From Muribaculaceae bacterium (GTDB lineage: Bacteria; Bacteroidota; Bacteroidia; Bacteroidales; Muribaculaceae): a stretch of DNA of 45,436 nucleotides. The translations under genes and the position numbers were made by a program. The notes under the pieces were generated by a model, which saw only the letters and a list, made by a program, of their open reading frames with translations, ran no database searches and was not told the DNA's origin. The stretch is from assembly GCA_009775355.1 (NCBI GenBank), contig VSPN01000018.1:1-45436 (forward strand), given 5' to 3'. Below are positions 35,023 through 42,578 of the stretch, in pieces; positions within the stretch are counted from its first letter, which is position 1, and each line of letters opens with the position of its first letter.

Positions 35023-35655
35023 ATGACTGTATATACTGAAATCTTAGGAAATGTCAACCGCGATCCCGAATGGGCCGCAAAAGTGGAGAAATGCGATGTC
35101 GATTATGTGATCCTCGACCAGTGGACGGCTCAGAAAAGCCGTTTTCTCGGCAAAGGGATCGGTGGCTCCGAATATCCAGTGGCCCTCAAGCGTCACACAC
35201 AGGTAGTCGACGGCGATGTGATCGCTTTTGACCCTGAGGCGGGAAAGGCCGTCGTGCTTCGCGTCGAACTCAGTCCGGTGCTCGTCATCGACATGAGCGC
35301 GCTTGCATCGCAGGATGCCGACACCATGATCCGCCGATCGGTCGAGCTCGGTCATGCCATCGGCAACCAGCACTGGCCCGCCGTGGTGAAAGGCACGAAA
35401 GTATATGTGCCCCTCACCGTCGACCGCAAGGTGATGCTCTCTGTCATGGAGACCCATCATCTCGAAGGAATCACTTATGAATTCCAGAAAGGTCTTGAGA
35501 TAATACCCTATCTCGCGCCTCACGAGATCCGCCGTCTCTTCGGCGGAGCAGGTCAGGAGAGTCATGCGCACGTTCATGCCGAACCCGGCTGCCACCACGG
35601 CCATGCGCACATCCATTTTGATGAAAACGGCATAGCCCATGAGCACGCACACTGA
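35023..35655 (+). CDS. ureE: Urease accessory protein UreE (nickel chaperone)
   Basis: UreE binds nickel and hands it to the UreG-containing activation complex. The 210-residue protein has the N-terminal peptide-binding domain and the C-terminal metal domain, with GNQHWPAVV carrying the conserved metal-binding histidine. The last ~32 residues are histidine-rich (HAHVHAEPGCHHGHAHIH ... HEHAH), a nickel store like that of Klebsiella UreE. It starts 124 bases after ureC and overlaps ureF. Confidence 0.95.
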   Translation: MTVYTEILGNVNRDPEWAAKVEKCDVDYVILDQWTAQKSRFLGKGIGGSEYPVALKRHTQVVDGDVIAFDPEAGKAVVLRVELSPVLVIDMSALASQDADTMIRRSVELGHAIGNQHWPAVVKGTKVYVPLTVDRKVMLSVMETHHLEGITYEFQKGLEIIPYLAPHEIRRLFGGAGQESHAHVHAEPGCHHGHAHIHFDENGIAHEHAH

Positions 35656-36391
35656 CAAGAGGCGTCACAACGTCTTGACAACGGAATCGGCCGAGCAGCG
35701 TTCGGCCCGCTTCCGCTCGATAATGCATCTGCTGCAGTTCACCGATTCCACCTTCCCTGTCGGCACGTTCTCCTTCTCTAACGGTCTCGAGACTGCCGCC
35801 TGTGAGAGTGTCGTCAACGATGCCTCCACACTGCGCGACTTTGTGGCCTCTCAGGCTGTGCAGGCGGCCTTCAGCGACGGCGTGGCCGCGATCCATGCCC
35901 ACAGGGCATATCTGGCCGGCGACTATGATGCCGTGGCAGAGGTCGACAAGGTGCTTCTGCGTTTCAAGATGAATGCCGAGGCGCGGCTCATGCTTCAGCG
36001 CATGGGCAAGAAACTCGCCGAGCTTTCCGCCCGGCTTTTTGACTCGGAGATCATATCGCGCTGGCTCGGCGACATCCGTTCGGGCGATCTCCCCGGCACT
36101 TATCCTGTCGGCCAGGGGCTTGCATATGCGGCAGCCTGTATCGACGAGTGCGAGATGTTCTGCGCCCACCAGTACGGCGTGATCAACATGGTTCTCTCGG
36201 CCGCCCTGCGTTGTGTCCGCGTATCGCATTACGACACCCAAAAGATCCTCTTCGATCTTGCTGCGCGCACCGACGGACTGTATGAAAAGGCAGCCCGCAT
36301 GTCGCCCGACGACATGAACGCGTTCTTCCCGCAGCTCGACATCATCGCCTCTCTCCACGAAAAGGGCAACATGCGCATGTTCATGAACTGA
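35639..36391 (+). CDS. ureF: Urease accessory protein UreF
   Basis: UreF is the helical scaffold that, with UreD and UreG, inserts nickel into apo-urease. The 250-residue all-alpha protein has the family motif LLQFTDSTFPVGTFSFSNGLE at 31-51 and the C-terminal helices. The start at 35639 overlaps ureE by 17 bases; an internal ATG at 35723 (MHLLQF) sits right at the conserved motif and is the alternative. Confidence 0.95.
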   Translation: MSTHTDKRRHNVLTTESAEQRSARFRSIMHLLQFTDSTFPVGTFSFSNGLETAACESVVNDASTLRDFVASQAVQAAFSDGVAAIHAHRAYLAGDYDAVAEVDKVLLRFKMNAEARLMLQRMGKKLAELSARLFDSEIISRWLGDIRSGDLPGTYPVGQGLAYAAACIDECEMFCAHQYGVINMVLSAALRCVRVSHYDTQKILFDLAARTDGLYEKAARMSPDDMNAFFPQLDIIASLHEKGNMRMFMN

Positions 36392-36427
36392 CGCGTTGCC
36401 ATGTTTAACTCCCAACAATTATAGACT

Positions 36428-37054
36428 ATGTCACAGACTTGCAGAATAGGAATCGGAGGCCCTGTGGGCTCCGGAAAAACGGCCCTTATCGAGGCCATCA
36501 CACCGAGACTTCTTGAACTCGGACAGAAAGTGCTCATCATAACCAACGACATCGTCACCACAGAAGATGCCAAACATGTGCGCAAGACGCTCAAGGGCGT
36601 GCTTGCCGAAGACATGATCATCGGCGTAGAGACCGGTGCCTGCCCCCACACCGCCGTGCGCGAGGACCCGTCGATGAATATCGCTGCCGTCGAGGAGATG
36701 GAGGCGAAGTTTCCCGACACCGACATCGTGCTGATCGAATCGGGGGGCGACAACCTGACGCTGACTTTCTCGCCGGCTCTTGTCGACTTCTTCATTTACG
36801 TGATCGACGTTGCCGCCGGCGACAAGATCCCACGCAAGGACGGCCCTGGCATATCGCAGAGCGATATCCTCGTGATTAACAAGACGGATCTTGCACCATA
36901 CGTCCATGCCAGCCTTGAGGTGATGGATCATGATTCAAAGCTCATGCGTCCCGGCAAGCCCTTTGTCTTCACAAACTGCATGACAGGAGAGGGCATTGAC
37001 GCCCTTGTCGATCTTATCTTCAAGATGGCGCTTTTTGACAAAACCGAAAAATAA
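36428..37054 (+). CDS. ureG: Urease accessory GTPase UreG
   Basis: UreG is a SIMIBI-class GTPase that powers nickel delivery. The 208-residue protein has the P-loop GPVGSGKTA near the N-terminus, the metal-binding CPH in ETGACPHTAVREDP, ESGGDNLTLTFSP (switch region) and the guanine-specifying NKTD in VINKTDLAPYV. Length and motifs are standard. It follows ureF by 36 bases. Confidence 0.97.
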   Translation: MSQTCRIGIGGPVGSGKTALIEAITPRLLELGQKVLIITNDIVTTEDAKHVRKTLKGVLAEDMIIGVETGACPHTAVREDPSMNIAAVEEMEAKFPDTDIVLIESGGDNLTLTFSPALVDFFIYVIDVAAGDKIPRKDGPGISQSDILVINKTDLAPYVHASLEVMDHDSKLMRPGKPFVFTNCMTGEGIDALVDLIFKMALFDKTEK

Positions 37055-37063
37055 AGACAGTAT

Positions 37064-38023
37064 ATGGATCACGCAGCTGACAGACTGAAAACCGCCTCCG
37101 TGCCCGAAGTCGATTTCTCCGGGGCATATGAGATGCGTCCATACCTAAGGGAACCCGACGCCATGTATGTCGGAGCTCCTGGCAAACACGGCTACCTGAA
37201 GTTGCGTTTTGCACTCGACGGCGACGGCAAGAGCATTCTGCGCGAGATAGACAGACGCGTGCCTCTTATCGCCCAGCATGAACTCTACTTCGACAAGGAG
37301 ATGCCCGAGATGCCCTGTCTCTATATCCTCTCATCCGGCGGTCCCAATGTCGATGGCGACCGCTATCAGCAGGATATAATCGTCGAGAAAGATGCTTTCG
37401 GATGGATATCAACAGGTGCCGCCACCAAGCTCGCAGAGATGAAATACAACTATTCTGGCATGATCCAGAACATCGTGCTTGAAGAGGGCGCATACCTTGA
37501 GTTCATGCCCGAGCCGGTGATTCCCTGCCGCCACACCCGGTTTATATGCGACACACGGCTGTCGGTGCATCCATCGGCCACCGTGTTCTACTCCGAGATC
37601 TATATGCCCGGCAGGAAATATTACGGAGAAGGGGAGATGTTCGAATACGACCTTCTGTCGGTATGCAGCCACGGCGAGCGGCTTGACGGCACGCAGCTTT
37701 TCCGCGAGAAGTTCGTGATCGATCCCGCACAGTCGGATCCGTGTCAGCTCGGCATAATGGGCGGATTCGAGATATTCGCCAACGTCATTGTCATGACCCC
37801 CGCCGAGACAGCAGAGAAGATCAATGCCGCGACCCCGGCTACGCTCGACAGGAAGAACCGCATCGCCACAGGAATCACCACGCTTCCCAACGACGCGGGA
37901 CTGCTCTACAAGGTGCTCGGATGCGATACCGCTGCCGTCAGGAAGAAGATCCGCGAATTCTGTTCATGTGTCCGCATGGCGGTAAAGGGCAAACCTCTCC
38001 CTGAGGAATTTCCGTGGCGCTGA
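37064..38023 (+). CDS. ureD: Urease accessory protein UreD
   Basis: UreD (UreH) binds apo-urease directly and forms the tunnel through which nickel passes from UreG. The 319-residue protein has the family landmarks LYILSSGGPNVDGDRY (the GG.V.GD motif), TGAATKLAEMKYNYSG and LEFMPEPVIPCRHTRF. It lies last in the operon, 9 bases after ureG, an order common in Bacteroidetes-like clusters. All seven core genes are thus present in 5.7 kb. No transporter for urea or nickel follows. Confidence 0.95.
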   Translation: MDHAADRLKTASVPEVDFSGAYEMRPYLREPDAMYVGAPGKHGYLKLRFALDGDGKSILREIDRRVPLIAQHELYFDKEMPEMPCLYILSSGGPNVDGDRYQQDIIVEKDAFGWISTGAATKLAEMKYNYSGMIQNIVLEEGAYLEFMPEPVIPCRHTRFICDTRLSVHPSATVFYSEIYMPGRKYYGEGEMFEYDLLSVCSHGERLDGTQLFREKFVIDPAQSDPCQLGIMGGFEIFANVIVMTPAETAEKINAATPATLDRKNRIATGITTLPNDAGLLYKVLGCDTAAVRKKIREFCSCVRMAVKGKPLPEEFPWR

Positions 38024-38167
38024 GGATCGTAAGGTCCAGGTTCTTTCAGCACTATTTGTCGGATATTTGAACACAAAATTAGACCTCTGCTTTAACTTTT
38101 TTTGTGTGAAGGGGTCTTATAACACACATAGAAGTCGTTTATGCGGCTTCATAAACACACTCACATT

Positions 38168-38692
38168 ATGAAGAAACTATTTTTACCCTTGATCGCAGCC
38201 GCAGCACTTGCACTTCCGGCGTCGGCTCAGAATGTGAATCTTTATGCCTCATACGGAGGATACACCCAGATGGACGCATGCGACTGTCATGACGGATGGG
38301 ATGGAGTGAATACAGCCTGGGGTGCCGTCAATGTCGGTGTTGATTTCGGAATCACATCCCGGTTCCGCCTCGGGCCGTCATATACTTTCTCGTCGGCCAC
38401 GACAAAAGGAGGCAAGCACCATTCGGATCTCTACTACCACGCCATCCTGATGAATGCGAAGTATGACTATTACCGCACAGGCATACTCGCCCTCTACGCC
38501 CACGTCGGTCTTGGAGTCGAGATAACCCATCTTGCCCCCTGGCATGGAGATCCATACAACAAGACATATTTCGCCGGCCAGATATCGCCGATCGGAGCAC
38601 GCGTCCAGCTCGGAAACGGCTTCAATTTCTTCGGCGAACTAGGTTTCGGTGCACAGGGACTCGCCCAGTTCGGCTTCTCCTACGACTTCTGA
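38168..38692 (+). CDS. Small outer-membrane beta-barrel protein
   Basis: This 174-residue exported protein has a signal peptide (MKKLFLPLIAAAALALPASAQ). Alternating aromatic and hydrophobic strands follow, and the chain ends with phenylalanine (FGFSYDF), the usual signal for barrel insertion. It resembles the OmpW/Opa-like 8-strand barrels of Bacteroidales, though no named family is certain. An upstream in-frame start at 38141 adds polar residues before the signal and was rejected. Whether it serves urea or nickel passage is unknown; the 144-base gap from ureD suggests its own transcript. Confidence 0.8.
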   Translation: MKKLFLPLIAAAALALPASAQNVNLYASYGGYTQMDACDCHDGWDGVNTAWGAVNVGVDFGITSRFRLGPSYTFSSATTKGGKHHSDLYYHAILMNAKYDYYRTGILALYAHVGLGVEITHLAPWHGDPYNKTYFAGQISPIGARVQLGNGFNFFGELGFGAQGLAQFGFSYDF

Positions 38693-38708
38693 CCCGCCCC
38701 CGGATTCT

Positions 38709-38762
38709 CTCTCCGTCCGGGATTCCCTCTCCGTCCGGGATTCCCTCTCCGTCCGGGATTCC
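38709..38762. repeat. Three perfect 18-bp tandem repeats
   Basis: The unit CTCTCCGTCCGGGATTCC occurs at 38709-38726, 38727-38744 and 38745-38762, with a degenerate part-copy on either side. It begins 16 bases after the barrel gene stop. The unit length is a multiple of three, but the frames through it show no other sign of coding. Confidence 0.9.
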
Positions 38763-38821
38763 CTCTCTTCCGCTTCTTCTCTCTGGGAATTCCAGTTTCC
38801 GGATTCCTCCCTCCCCGCAAA

Positions 38822-38877
38822 AGCGCGTTCCTCAAGACCGACGGCGTCCGCACGCCCGGAAACCAGAGGAACGCGCT
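38822..38877. terminator. Long hairpin separating the barrel gene and the restriction island
   Basis: AGCGCGTTCCTC (38822-38833) pairs perfectly with GAGGAACGCGCT (38866-38877). The loop contains an inner stem GGCGT-CCGC-ACGCC. It lies between convergent genes and just overlaps the stop of the hsdS stub, so it probably serves as a bidirectional terminator, although the T runs are weak. Confidence 0.65.
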
Positions 38878-39109
38878 AATCTTTATTAAGAATAGCCGCA
38901 AGTCGCTGCCGATAGTGGGATTTATCGGTAGATTTTCTTGCTTTGGGGCGTTTGATTTTGCCCTCGGCTATAAGACGTTCCTTCTCGGCGCGGATGCGGT
39001 CGAGAAGGACGGATGCCGGTTCGTCGTTTGGGTCTTGCGGCACGAGTTTGCCACGTATGGCGAGGTCAAGTATGCGTTGACGCAGTTTCTGAGTGTCCAT
39101 AATTGTCAT
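38876..39109 (-). pseudogene. hsdS stub: first helix of a type I specificity subunit
   Basis: The 77 residues (74 from ATG 39100) match the conserved helix of HsdS subunits in this phylum: TQKLRQRILDLAIRGKLVPQDPNDEPASVLLDRIRAEKERLIAEGKIKRPK, ending at the STDKSHY joint. In complete proteins a DNA-recognition domain follows here. Instead, the frame reads RQRLAAILNKD and stops. Both target-recognition domains and the second conserved helix are absent. Its start overlaps the preceding stop (ATGA), so it is still in the operon. It may be a remnant, the fixed end of a shuffling locus, or a small protein with a function of its own. Confidence 0.75.
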
Positions 39110-39930
39110 TTTTTACGATAAACCTCATCAAGGGTCTGACCCTTGTCGTTTTTCCAATCAATCCAACCATTTGAACTGCATCCCCCACAAATGCTGGCGA
39201 CCGTACTTGGACTTGAAAATGAAATGTCGGATGTCAAAACAGGGTTGCCATTTTCATTTATCTGTGAGTAATCCTTGATAATCATATCTCGCCTTTCAAT
39301 AGTATGGCAAGAACTGACTGCATCTTTAGATAACACACTCTCCCGTAATACCGTAAATCCGTTACCATCATACACACCTCTTGCATTTGCACCTCTACGC
39401 TTAAAATGAAAAATGGGTAGTTGATTAACCGAAGCTGTTTCAAAAATGCTAATACCAATGAAGGAGGTCAGGAATTTGATATCCTCGAAGAACTCGTCCA
39501 TAGCATCTTTCTGATATTCCGGAAGATTCGGTTCTTTCGGAGTCTGCTTGTTTTCCTGAAGGCCATAGCGGTTGATATGCTTTGCCTGTTGCACGGCAAT
39601 ATATTCCAGATATTGCACATCTGTTTTGGTCATATCCGCATCTTTTGAAACGAATATAAGAGCCTTTTGCCAAAAGGCCTTCTTTTGGTCGTGGTCTTTT
39701 ACCCTCTCCTTGAAATTCTCGGTTTCGCCTATGTAAGCCTGTGGCTTAGCCATTTCATCCTCGCCGATAAGTATATAAAATGCAGGCTTGTGCAGCTTCT
39801 TCTGTTTGTCAAGATAGTCGAGATTAGAACGCGGTACGACAAACATTTGACAAATCTTATTACTTATAAAGGCATAGCGAGTGCCCTTGGGGTCTCCGTC
39901 AACGAGGTATGTGGTTACTGTCTTACCCAT
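39106..39930 (-). CDS. GIY-YIG nuclease-like protein with DUF4357
   Basis: This 274-residue protein has an N-terminal GIY-YIG-type fold: AFYILIG then AYIGETENFKERVKDH, with the conserved Arg in ERVKDH, and a Glu in TDVQYLEYIAV. The C-terminal ~95 residues are a DUF4357 domain (FTVLRESVLSKDAVSSC ... NGWIDWKNDKGQTLDEVYR). Proteins of this layout are commonly found beside type I restriction genes; their exact role is not established. It is markedly more AT-rich than the urease region. It lies 52 bases after the DUF1016 gene and overlaps the hsdS stub by four bases. Confidence 0.85.
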   Translation of the reverse strand: MGKTVTTYLVDGDPKGTRYAFISNKICQMFVVPRSNLDYLDKQKKLHKPAFYILIGEDEMAKPQAYIGETENFKERVKDHDQKKAFWQKALIFVSKDADMTKTDVQYLEYIAVQQAKHINRYGLQENKQTPKEPNLPEYQKDAMDEFFEDIKFLTSFIGISIFETASVNQLPIFHFKRRGANARGVYDGNGFTVLRESVLSKDAVSSCHTIERRDMIIKDYSQINENGNPVLTSDISFSSPSTVASICGGCSSNGWIDWKNDKGQTLDEVYRKK

Positions 39931-39982
39931 GGATTATTCATTAACTCTATTATTGTCATGTTCAGCAAACAGTATCGTTGTA

Positions 39983-41158
39983 TTAATCAGCTTTTTTTAG
40001 GAATTGAGAGCAAAACTCGTTAAGTTGAGCTTGCATACGTTCCTGAGGAATAAGTATGCGTTTGTATTCCGCTATCATTGTTGGGCTCATGCTCCTGTTC
40101 ATAGCATATTCTACGACCACACGGTCGGATTCCGGGCAGAGAATTATACCAACAGACGGATTTTCATTTGACCGCTTAACATCACTGTCGAGTGCTTCCA
40201 GATAAAATTCAAGTTGGCCCAAATCTCGCGGCTCGAATTTTGATTTCTTCAATTCAACGGCTACAAGAGCCTGAATTCCTCTGTGGAAAAATAGTAAATC
40301 GGCCTTAAACGTAGATGAACCGACTTCAAGACGGTATTCCTGATCCATGAAGATGAAGTCTTTACCAAGTTCAAGGATAAATTGCTTCATGTGTTCAAGT
40401 AAACTGTCCTTCAATTTTTTTTCACTGTGCTTTCTGGGAAGATTAAGGAAATCTACAAAAAGAGTATCCTTAAACATTGCCGGAGCAGTCGGATATGCTT
40501 CTATCATACCTTTCGACATGCTTTTCTTGCTACCCAACAAAGTTGAAAATGTCTGATTGGAGATGCAACGTTTCAGCTCTCGATAGGTCAGATGTTCACG
40601 ATTGGCATATAGAATATAAAACATTCTTTCCTCTTGCCCCTTGCATCTGCTCAAAATCTCCTGATGATTAGATAGTGTAGTCATCTCCAGAATTTTAGGT
40701 AATTGTCCAGACATCGTCTGGACAATTTGTCCTGATTCTTCCTGCACAATAGATTTTGAAGTGTCAACAGAATCTATCATTAATTGTGCAGATTTAGACT
40801 GTACAAATTTCGGGTTAAGAAATCGTATGACGGTTTGAGCAAATTCAGGAGAGGAATATTCCTCATAAAACATCACCATATTGTATATGTTCTGCCTGCT
40901 ATAACCTTTTATGTCAGGACGTCGGGAACGTATGTATTCAGACAGTTGAGTCACGATCTTGCTGCCCCATTCTTCACTTTTCAATTTCGCCGAAACATAA
41001 CCGCCCACTTGCCATGCAGTCATAAGCAGCTCGTTATTCACGGCACGAGAAGCGCGACTGCGGTGTGATAGAATAATGTCGACAATTTCATCAAACTGTC
41101 TTGTTATAGCCTGACCAGACAAGTCAATCGCATTTTTTTTATCGAGATTTGAGTCCAT
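39983..41158 (-). CDS. YhcG-type PDDEXK nuclease family protein (DUF1016)
   Basis: This 391-residue protein has the DUF1016 N-terminal helical domain (about 15-115, NNELLMTAWQVGGYVS, GYSRQNIYNMVMFYEEY). The C-terminal YhcG nuclease domain (about 215-385) has PDDEXK-type acidic and lysine residues in FKADLLFFHRGIQALVAVELKKSKFEP and the LGQLEFYLEALD helix. The linker (about 117-155) contains three copies of an [FI]VQxxSxQ motif encoded by palindromic DNA. It starts 2 bases after hsdM, in the position usually held by hsdS. YhcG-like proteins often occur in type I restriction and defence islands; their activity there is not well defined. Confidence 0.88.
   Translation of the reverse strand: MDSNLDKKNAIDLSGQAITRQFDEIVDIILSHRSRASRAVNNELLMTAWQVGGYVSAKLKSEEWGSKIVTQLSEYIRSRRPDIKGYSRQNIYNMVMFYEEYSSPEFAQTVIRFLNPKFVQSKSAQLMIDSVDTSKSIVQEESGQIVQTMSGQLPKILEMTTLSNHQEILSRCKGQEERMFYILYANREHLTYRELKRCISNQTFSTLLGSKKSMSKGMIEAYPTAPAMFKDTLFVDFLNLPRKHSEKKLKDSLLEHMKQFILELGKDFIFMDQEYRLEVGSSTFKADLLFFHRGIQALVAVELKKSKFEPRDLGQLEFYLEALDSDVKRSNENPSVGIILCPESDRVVVEYAMNRSMSPTMIAEYKRILIPQERMQAQLNEFCSQFLKKAD
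40701..40807. repeat. Nested palindromic repeats inside the DUF1016 gene
   Basis: Three adjoining dyads of the type AATTGTCCAGA ... TCTGGACAATT lie in frame. The best copy (40701-40727) has perfect 12-base arms and a 3-base centre. The second (40724-40750) and third (40782-40807) are less exact. They encode IVQTMSGQ, IVQEESGQ and FVQSKSAQ. Confidence 0.8.
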
Positions 41159-41160
41159 AA

Positions 41161-42576
41161 TTATTCGGGGAGATTTGCAATGAGAGCTCTAAGTTGTGAT
41201 ACAGCAGAAACGATGTTTGCACTGCATGTCTCTATGTCGGCCATTAGCTCGGCAAGGGTGCGGTCGTCGGTATCCTCGATTTTTATCCATGTGATGTCGA
41301 GAGAGGTCTTGTCGCGTTTGAGCAAGTCTTCGGCTGAATATTTGCGCCAGCGTCCGTTTGGGTCGGTCTCGGCGTTGTACGTCTCCTTTCGTGCCGATAT
41401 GTTGTCTGGATTATAGCAGGCCACGAAGTCGTCAAGATGGCGGCGTTCGAGCTTATTGTTGGCGAGAGTGTGTTTAACTCCTGTGCGGTAGTCGTAGAAC
41501 CACACATTGCTTGTAGGTTCTCCTTTGGTGAAGAACAATACGTTGGCTTTTACTCCCTGAGCATAGAAGATGCCGGTGGGTAGGCGCAGGATTGTGTGGA
41601 GGTTGAAATCTGTGAGCAACTTGCGGCGTATCGTCTCGCCCGAACCCTCGAAAAGAACATTGTCGGGTAGTACGACGGCGGCACGGCCTCCGCTACGAAG
41701 CGACATCATGATATGTTGCAAGAAGTTGAGCTGATTGTTCTTGGTCTCTGTAATAAAGTCATCGCGCTGAATCTCTACCGAACCGGCGGGACGTGTGCCA
41801 AACGGCGGGTTGGCTAGAATCACATCTACAAGTTGCTCGGGCTGTTTCTCCAGAGAGTCAGCGCATACAATCGGGCTTCGGTCTGTGCCTACGCCGTGCA
41901 GATATAGATTCATTGAGGCAAGAGTGACTACGAGGGCCGTATTGTCCGTGCCATGCAGGGCATTGTTACGCAGAAAATCACGCTTGGCCTTATCTTGGCT
42001 CTGAGGCTTCATGTAGTCGAAAGCGGCAAGAAGAAAACCACCCGTGCCACAAGCCGGGTCGCAGACAGTCTCCGTGATGGAGGGACGAACGCAATCCACC
42101 ATCGCCTTTATGAGCGGACGAGGCGTAAAATATTGTCCTGCTCCACTCTTTTTATCTTGTCCGTTGCGTTCGAGAATGCTCTCATAGATGGCGCCTTTCA
42201 CATCTCCTTCAAGCAGCCACTGCTGTTCATCTATCATAGAGATCACCTTTTTAAGATAGACAGGCTTGTCGATCTTGTTCTGCGCCTTGGTGAATATGGT
42301 GCCGATAAGATTGTCCTGACGGGAGAGCCAGTCGAGCGTATCCTCATACTGTTTAAGCAGATCGGTGCCGTCGAGCAGTGTAAGGTCTTCCCAACGGTAT
42401 CCCTCCGGGATTGCCGATTCCTCGCCGAGTTCACGGTTCTCCATATCCATCTTCAGAAAAAGAAGATAGGTGAGTTGTGTGATATAGTCGGTGAAGCCTA
42501 CGCCCTGACCGGAAAGAGTTGTAGCCAGAGTCCAGACTTTCTTTATGATTGACTGTTCTGTATTTTGAGTTGCCAT
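41161..42576 (-). CDS. hsdM: Type I restriction-modification DNA methyltransferase subunit
   Basis: HsdM is the adenine N6 methyltransferase subunit of a type I system; it normally works as M2S with a specificity subunit. The 471-residue protein has the N-terminal helical domain (1-130). The SAM-binding motif is DPACGTGG at 173-180, after the SGAGQYFTPRPLI stretch, and the catalytic motif NPPF is at 256-259. The C-terminal tail that contacts HsdS is present. It is 2 bases from hsdR and 2 bases from the DUF1016 gene, so all are one transcript on the minus strand. Confidence 0.96.
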   Translation of the reverse strand: MATQNTEQSIIKKVWTLATTLSGQGVGFTDYITQLTYLLFLKMDMENRELGEESAIPEGYRWEDLTLLDGTDLLKQYEDTLDWLSRQDNLIGTIFTKAQNKIDKPVYLKKVISMIDEQQWLLEGDVKGAIYESILERNGQDKKSGAGQYFTPRPLIKAMVDCVRPSITETVCDPACGTGGFLLAAFDYMKPQSQDKAKRDFLRNNALHGTDNTALVVTLASMNLYLHGVGTDRSPIVCADSLEKQPEQLVDVILANPPFGTRPAGSVEIQRDDFITETKNNQLNFLQHIMMSLRSGGRAAVVLPDNVLFEGSGETIRRKLLTDFNLHTILRLPTGIFYAQGVKANVLFFTKGEPTSNVWFYDYRTGVKHTLANNKLERRHLDDFVACYNPDNISARKETYNAETDPNGRWRKYSAEDLLKRDKTSLDITWIKIEDTDDRTLAELMADIETCSANIVSAVSQLRALIANLPE

Positions 42577-42578
42577 TA

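Noticed and set aside
35471..36418. A 315-codon open frame antisense to ureE/ureF
   Set aside because: It overlaps two certain genes entirely and has a composition typical of a shadow frame, rich in His, Arg and Val.
38168..38692. The barrel protein as an outer-membrane urea or nickel channel
   Set aside because: Only adjacency supports this; small exported barrels are common in Bacteroidales and a 144-base gap separates it from ureD.
38709..38762. Possible CRISPR array
   Set aside because: The repeats are directly tandem with no spacers, only 18 bp long, and no cas gene is nearby.
38649..38879. A plus-strand frame running through the 18-bp repeats (Ser-Leu-Ser-Val-Arg-Asp repeats)
   Set aside because: It begins inside the barrel gene in another frame and owes its openness to the repeat unit being a multiple of three.
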